From contig JAKJBR010000001.1 of NCBI GenBank assembly GCA_022706885.1, positions 124,001-188,000 of the forward strand: 64,000 nucleotides of DNA, in the 5' to 3' direction. This DNA is from DUPQ01 sp022706885. GTDB taxonomy: Bacteria > Bacillota > Clostridia > DUPQ01. Positions 59,520 through 64,000 of this stretch are shown one piece after another; position 1 is the first letter of the stretch, and each line of letters opens with the position of its first letter. The notes below the pieces were generated by a model that was not told the DNA's origin, ran no database searches, and saw only the letters and a list, made by a program, of their open reading frames with translations. The translations under genes and the position numbers were made by a program.

Positions 59520-59528
59520 TGATATAAT
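59520..59528 (+). promoter_or_regulatory. extended -10 promoter, MFS paralogue 3
   Basis: TGATATAAT is conserved here, while the upstream hexamer has decayed to TTCAAT. This points to the extended -10 as the functional element. Confidence 0.55.
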
Positions 59529-59569
59529 CTGCATTATAGTACTCACAACATCAGCGGATTGAGGGGTTT

Positions 59570-60919
59570 ATGAGCGAGTTCCTACATGCAATAAAGACAA
59601 AATGGCAGAATTCCTCCTTTAGAAAAACATTTAATCTGAACGACGAAAAAGCTAAGGGAAGAGACTGTTTATTAGCATCATCCATACTTTCATCGTTAGC
59701 TACGCAGTTAAGCGGCGGAGCATTTTATATCGGCTTTCTAATATGCTTCGGAATGAATACCGTTAATATAGGGATAATTATCTTTGTTCCCATGATAACA
59801 AGGCTGTTGGCCATATTCTCACCGTTAATCTTGGAAAGGCTTCGCAGAAGAAAAGTTTTCCTCACGGTTTTAGCCGTATTGGCTAATGTGTTCAATATTC
59901 TGGGGGTGACACTGCTTCCCGATTTAATTATGTCGCAGACGGGTAGAGTAATAGGATTCACACTGCTGGTAACCTTATCCTCCGCAATATCCGTAATAAC
60001 AGATCCGGGTTATTCCGCCTGGCATGTACCTTATCTTACCAATGATGTAAGAGCGGACTATTATACCTTAACCTCCGGAATAAGCGGTTTTTTTACTCAA
60101 ACCGTGGTTTTAATCGTTTCATTTATAATAGATTCTTTTGCCGGCAGCCCTCAGCAAGCGGAAGCCATAATAACATTCCGTTATATTGCATTGGCGTTAG
60201 CCGTATTGAATATAGTTGTATTGGCTATACCGAAGGAATATCCCTATGAACCAAGCAGAAAAAAAATAAAGATAAAAGATACATTCATCCTGCCTTTAAA
60301 GAATAAAAAATTTCTGTGGACGGTTCTTATAGTAGCCCTTTACTATTTGGGATTTAACCTGACAAGTGCCGCCATAAACGGCTTTTTGCTTAAAAGTGTA
60401 GGTTTAAGCTATTGGGAAATCAACCTGATAAATGCCTTATACTTTCTGATTCATATCTTTTTCGGTAAGGCGCTGACAAAATCTCTTAATAAGAATTCCC
60501 GGTACAGGATACTCGGTTATGCATTACTGCTGCAGGGACCTACATATATCATGTATGCTTTTGTCACATCGGAAAACTATATATGGCTTTGGGTTATTGT
60601 GCGATTAATGCAGCATGTACTCGGAGTTATCATAAATTATATTATCGCTTCGTTGTTAAATGACAATATTCCGGAAAGCGACAGAACAAATCATATTTCC
60701 TTCTATAATCTGGCAGTACATATGTCCTGTTTCTTTAGTATGATGTTGGGTACTTTATGCTTTTGGCGTATAGGGAATAATGTCATGGACATTTTCGGCT
60801 TCAAATTGGCAGGCATTCCCATTGTGCTGGCAATAAGCGGCATAGCTCAAATTTTAGTCGGACTGCTCTGTCGGATATTAAATGATAAGTTACTTGCCGA
60901 TGACTTACAAAACGGATAA
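59570..60919 (+). CDS. MFS transporter, tandem paralogue 3
   Basis: The 449-residue protein is the most divergent copy: DPGYSAWHVPYLTNDVRADYYTL replaces the loop of the others, and TM7-8 reads FNLTSAAINGFLLKSVGLSYWEI. The spacing, length and upstream region all match the other two, so it arose by duplication of a whole transcription unit. SD GAGGGG. Substrate unknown. Confidence 0.85.
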   Translation: MSEFLHAIKTKWQNSSFRKTFNLNDEKAKGRDCLLASSILSSLATQLSGGAFYIGFLICFGMNTVNIGIIIFVPMITRLLAIFSPLILERLRRRKVFLTVLAVLANVFNILGVTLLPDLIMSQTGRVIGFTLLVTLSSAISVITDPGYSAWHVPYLTNDVRADYYTLTSGISGFFTQTVVLIVSFIIDSFAGSPQQAEAIITFRYIALALAVLNIVVLAIPKEYPYEPSRKKIKIKDTFILPLKNKKFLWTVLIVALYYLGFNLTSAAINGFLLKSVGLSYWEINLINALYFLIHIFFGKALTKSLNKNSRYRILGYALLLQGPTYIMYAFVTSENYIWLWVIVRLMQHVLGVIINYIIASLLNDNIPESDRTNHISFYNLAVHMSCFFSMMLGTLCFWRIGNNVMDIFGFKLAGIPIVLAISGIAQILVGLLCRILNDKLLADDLQNG

Positions 60920-61015
60920 ATATGTTTCCTTATTACCAAAAAGCTTATCAACATAACACAAATATGTTAATTTTACTTTAAACAGTGTATAATCTATATA
61001 AGAAGAGGTATTAAA

Positions 61016-62917
61016 ATGCATTACGGATTTATTAAAGTGGCGGCGGCAAGTCCATCATTAAGAGTTGCGGATTGTAAGTACAATTGCGACGGCATTATTA
61101 AAACGATTAAAAAGGCATATGACAGAAAGGTTCAACTTCTGGTATTTCCCGAACTTAACATAACGGGATATACCTGTGACGATCTTTTTTCACATAAGCT
61201 TCTTATCGATCAGGCATTGACCGGTCTTTTAGATATTGTCAAAGCATCGGAAGGCAAAGAAATGCTTATCGTTACGGGACTTCCGGTTAAGGCGGAAGGT
61301 TATCTGTATAACTGTGCCGCAGTAGTGTATAACGGAAATATACTGGGTATTGTTCCCAAAACCCATCTTCCGAACTATAACGAATATTATGAGATGCGTA
61401 TATTCAGGAGTGCACCGAAAGAGAACTCCGTAATAGATATTAACGGTACGTCGGTACCGTTCGGAACAAGGCTCATATTCCGTAATATGCTTATGAGCGA
61501 TTTTTCACTTGCTATAGAAATAGGAGAAGATTTGTTTGCTCCGGTAAATCCCGGTTCTTTGCATGCAATGAACGGAGCCGCGGTTATAGCAAACCTTTCG
61601 GCAAACAATGAACTTCTGGATAAAGCCGGTTACAGAAGAACGCTCATTGAAGCGCAATCGAGAAAAAGTATATGTGCTTACATCTTTTGCAATGCATCCG
61701 AACAGGAATCCACTACGGACATGGTGTTTTCCGGTCATAAGATGATAGCGGAAAACGGAACGGTTCTTTCCGAAGCTCTGCCTTTTGCCGGTGAATACAT
61801 TGAAACCGAAATAGATCTGGAACGCCTGTCTCACGACAGAAAGAGCCGGTTGCCCGTAGCGGAACAGCATGATAGCGGCTATAAGATTATACCGTTTACA
61901 ATGAAGCCTGTTGAATGTCGGATATCCCGGACAATAAAAAAACATCCTTTCATACCGGAAGACAGCGACACGATGGCAAAGCGATGTGATTTGATATTAA
62001 ATATACAGGCAACGGGTCTTAAAAAGAGAATGGAACACACAAACTGTAAAACCGCGGTTATAGGTATATCGGGAGGTATGGACTCCACACTTGCATTGCT
62101 TGTTACACATAGAGCATTTAAGGATATGGGAAGGTCTCCTTCGGATATAGTGTGTATATCCATGCCGTGTTTCGGTACCACAAAAAGAACAAAGGATAAC
62201 GCAAGCAAACTGAGCAGGATTCTTAATACCGATTTCAGAGTAATAAACATTACCGCGTCGGTAAAAAGACATTTAGCGGATATAGGGCATGACGGAGCAA
62301 CAACCGATGCCGCATATGAAAATGCACAGGCACGGGAAAGAACGCAGGTATTGATGGATATTTCCAATATGACAAACGGTATGGTTATAGGAACCGGCAG
62401 TCTTTCGGAACAGGCAATCGGCTGGAGTACATACAACGGAGACCACATGTCCATGTACAATGTAAATACTTCAGTGCCCAAAACATTGGTGAGACATATT
62501 ATCCGGTACATTGCTGACCGTTCGGAAAGCAAACTTAAAAACGTGCTGTATGATATTCTGGATACACCGATAAGCCCCGAACTTATACCCGGTGTAAACG
62601 GTGAAATTATACAAAAGACCGAAAGCATTGTAGGACCTTACGAACTGCATGATTTCTTCTTATACTATTTCCTCCGTTGGGGCTTCACGCCGAAAAAAAT
62701 ACTTATGCTTGCAACATATGCGTTTAAAGATGATTATTCCGCCGATGAGATTAAAAAATGGCTGAAGATATTTTTAAGAAGATTTTTCCTGCATCAGTTT
62801 AAGAGAAGCTGCAGTCCCAACGGACCTAAAATAGGGTCTGTTGCACTTTCTCCAAGAGGGGACTGGCGCATGCCGAGCGACGCATCTTCTGAGGGATGGA
62901 TGAAGAATCTTGACTGA
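61016..62917 (+). CDS. nadE: NAD synthetase, glutaminase-synthetase form, lacking nucleophile Cys
   Basis: The 633-residue protein has an N-terminal nitrilase-type glutaminase domain (about 1-270) and a C-terminal ATP-pyrophosphatase NAD synthetase with the P-loop GISGGMDSTLAL and TGSLSEQAIGWSTYNGDHMSMYNV. In the glutaminase domain Glu 46 (FPELNITGY) and Lys 115 (PKTHLPNY) are present. The Cys normally in EICEDLW is replaced: the sequence is AIEIGEDLF with Gly at residue 170 (codon GGA, 61523-61525). The offsets match the Glu52/Lys121/Cys176 triad of the Mycobacterium enzyme exactly. The protein probably uses free ammonia. Confidence 0.9.
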   Translation: MHYGFIKVAAASPSLRVADCKYNCDGIIKTIKKAYDRKVQLLVFPELNITGYTCDDLFSHKLLIDQALTGLLDIVKASEGKEMLIVTGLPVKAEGYLYNCAAVVYNGNILGIVPKTHLPNYNEYYEMRIFRSAPKENSVIDINGTSVPFGTRLIFRNMLMSDFSLAIEIGEDLFAPVNPGSLHAMNGAAVIANLSANNELLDKAGYRRTLIEAQSRKSICAYIFCNASEQESTTDMVFSGHKMIAENGTVLSEALPFAGEYIETEIDLERLSHDRKSRLPVAEQHDSGYKIIPFTMKPVECRISRTIKKHPFIPEDSDTMAKRCDLILNIQATGLKKRMEHTNCKTAVIGISGGMDSTLALLVTHRAFKDMGRSPSDIVCISMPCFGTTKRTKDNASKLSRILNTDFRVINITASVKRHLADIGHDGATTDAAYENAQARERTQVLMDISNMTNGMVIGTGSLSEQAIGWSTYNGDHMSMYNVNTSVPKTLVRHIIRYIADRSESKLKNVLYDILDTPISPELIPGVNGEIIQKTESIVGPYELHDFFLYYFLRWGFTPKKILMLATYAFKDDYSADEIKKWLKIFLRRFFLHQFKRSCSPNGPKIGSVALSPRGDWRMPSDASSEGWMKNLD

Positions 62918-62934
62918 AAGAAAGGAGGTCTGAC

Positions 62935-63618
62935 ATGGACAATGTGATTTCTTATCTCAGAGAACTTAATTTTGTGACCATGATTATAAGGATTGTGTTG
63001 GCTTTTCTTTGCGGCGGACTTATAGGTATGCAGAGAGAAAGGCACGGTCGTTCCGCCGGGTTTCGGACACATATTATAGTGTGTATAGGGTCGGCGCTGA
63101 CCGCAATGACAGGTATCTTCATGTCGGATATATTGGGGTTTGATACCGATCCCATGCGACTTTCCGCTCAGGTACTTTCCGGCATAGGATTTTTGGGGGT
63201 AGGTACCATTCTTGTTACCGGTCATACTCATGTAAAGGGACTGACCACCGCTGCGGGGCTTTGGACAATTGCCGCTGTAGGTTTAGCAATAGGAGCGGGA
63301 TTTTATGAAGCTGCTATTCTGTGCGTTATAATACTTGCAATAGTAATGGCTTACTTAGGCAACTTCGGGTCCAGAAGGATAAAGATGGATGTTTATCTGG
63401 AGATTACCGGCAGCAGGAACATAAATACCGTTATAAAGGACATTAAAAAAGCGGGATACACCATAGACAATATCGAAGTGCATAGCGCAAAAAGCGGCAC
63501 ATACGGCAATATAGGATTAAGCATTGTAACAGGCATACCGAAAAAATCCAATGAAGAAAAGGTAATAGATGATATCACGGCAGTGGAAAATGTAGTACTT
63601 GTTGTAAGATGTGACTGA
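62935..63618 (+). CDS. MgtC/SapB family membrane protein
   Basis: The 227-residue protein has five membrane spans in the first 140 residues with the family signature RIVLAFLCGGLIGMQRERHGRSAGFRTHIIVCIGSALTAM. TTAAGLWTIAAVGLAIGAG follows, and a C-terminal ACT-like cytoplasmic domain ends the protein. MgtC-type proteins affect growth in low magnesium and in host cells, partly by acting on the F-ATPase. SD AAAGGAGG. It overlaps the AraC gene start (TGATG). Confidence 0.9.
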   Translation: MDNVISYLRELNFVTMIIRIVLAFLCGGLIGMQRERHGRSAGFRTHIIVCIGSALTAMTGIFMSDILGFDTDPMRLSAQVLSGIGFLGVGTILVTGHTHVKGLTTAAGLWTIAAVGLAIGAGFYEAAILCVIILAIVMAYLGNFGSRRIKMDVYLEITGSRNINTVIKDIKKAGYTIDNIEVHSAKSGTYGNIGLSIVTGIPKKSNEEKVIDDITAVENVVLVVRCD

Positions 63619-64000
63619 TGGCGGATAAAAGCAATCTAAACGGCATACCGGTTTTCAGAATAGAAGATAATCCTGACGGACATCTGATGTTTTATGTCAA
63701 AAAATACCGACCGGAAAACGGAACACATTATCTGCATGCTCATGAATGCATACAGATAAACTATGTATACAGCGGAAAAGCCGCTCATGTTATACATAAC
63801 AAGAAATATGACCTTGTCAAAGGAGATATTTTTGTCATTCCTCCGAATGTTCCGCATCAGATACAACCCGCGGGAGTAAGCGATACCGAAATAGTGGAGT
63901 TTGAATTTGACCCCAAATTTATTAACGAATTTCTTAATGATTTGAAAAAGGGCGAATCGTTCTGGGATTTTGCATATATAGAACCCTTTTTGGTGGAAGA
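63618..64000 (+). CDS. AraC family regulator, N-terminal cupin (3' end beyond window)
   Basis: The frame from ATG 63618 continues past the right edge, with 127 codons visible. It has the AraC_binding cupin pattern: HYLHAHECIQINYVYSGKAAHVIHNKKYDLVKGDIFVIPPNVPHQI. The helix-turn-helix domain lies outside the window. It likely senses a small carbon source and is coupled to the mgtC-like gene by a TGATG overlap. Confidence 0.8.
   Translation, partial: MADKSNLNGIPVFRIEDNPDGHLMFYVKKYRPENGTHYLHAHECIQINYVYSGKAAHVIHNKKYDLVKGDIFVIPPNVPHQIQPAGVSDTEIVEFEFDPKFINEFLNDLKKGESFWDFAYIEPFLVE

Overview
The window looks like a chromosomal segment of an anaerobic, low-GC Gram-positive bacterium (Clostridia-type Bacillota). 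Supporting points are AT-rich DNA with strong AGGAGG-type ribosome binding sites, the WalJ/RlmH neighbourhood typical of Bacillota, a superoxide reductase plus rubredoxin pair, independent phosphoglycerate mutase, several lipoproteins, an SLH-domain surface protein and TTGACA/TATAAT promoters. No rRNA, tRNA, CRISPR array or phage structural gene was seen.

Layout. 1-5.6 kb: a truncated small gene and a cation/proton antiporter, a lipoprotein and a YhhN membrane protein (minus strand), then a NUDIX-walJ-rlmH operon and a 45-residue small protein. 5.6-16.3 kb: an island of visibly higher GC (about half, against roughly 35-40% in flanks I sampled) with a TetR regulator diverging from a seven-gene operon. 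The operon encodes a GPH-type symporter, a tannase-like esterase, a serine beta-lactamase-like hydrolase, an alpha/beta hydrolase, a GH78 rhamnosidase, a GH43-like glycosidase and a metallo-hydrolase. The island sits inside a duplicated fragment of the neighbouring glycosyltransferase gene and is flanked by a 6-bp direct repeat. 16.5-24.1 kb: envelope polysaccharide genes, including a GT2-GtrA fusion, a NAGPA-type protein, a PIG-L deacetylase lipoprotein and a GT4-CsaB fusion. 24.1-31.4 kb: an M29 aminopeptidase, an N-acetylneuraminate lyase-like aldolase, SanA-like and sialidase-like genes, an alpha/beta hydrolase and an HD phosphohydrolase. 31.5-35.3 kb: an SLH protein and a secreted protein with eight Cys/His-rich repeats. 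35.3-40.8 kb: purN, a TSCPD gene with an in-frame amber codon, a single-chain HipB-HipA protein, an AbiEi antitoxin with a truncated AbiEii toxin, a nitroreductase and gpmI. 41-46.6 kb: three tandem paralogous surface proteins, each made of two related halves. 46.6-50.3 kb: a GNAT, a methyltransferase, tyrS and an MscS channel. 50.4-55.8 kb: a shikimate operon (aroB-aroA-aroC-[chorismate mutase/aroE/aroK]-aroQ). 55.9-64 kb: rubredoxin and superoxide reductase, three tandem MFS paralogues, nadE, an mgtC-family gene and a truncated AraC regulator.

Most notable: tyrS is preceded by a short reading frame with six Tyr codons in seven, then mutually exclusive antiterminator and terminator hairpins. 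This is a textbook layout for ribosome-mediated tyrosine attenuation where a T-box would be expected. NadE lacks the nucleophilic cysteine of its glutaminase domain although the other two triad residues are kept. The island, the Cys/His-repeat protein and the triplicated two-half surface proteins are the best candidates for undescribed biology. All functions are read from sequence motifs; no database search was run.
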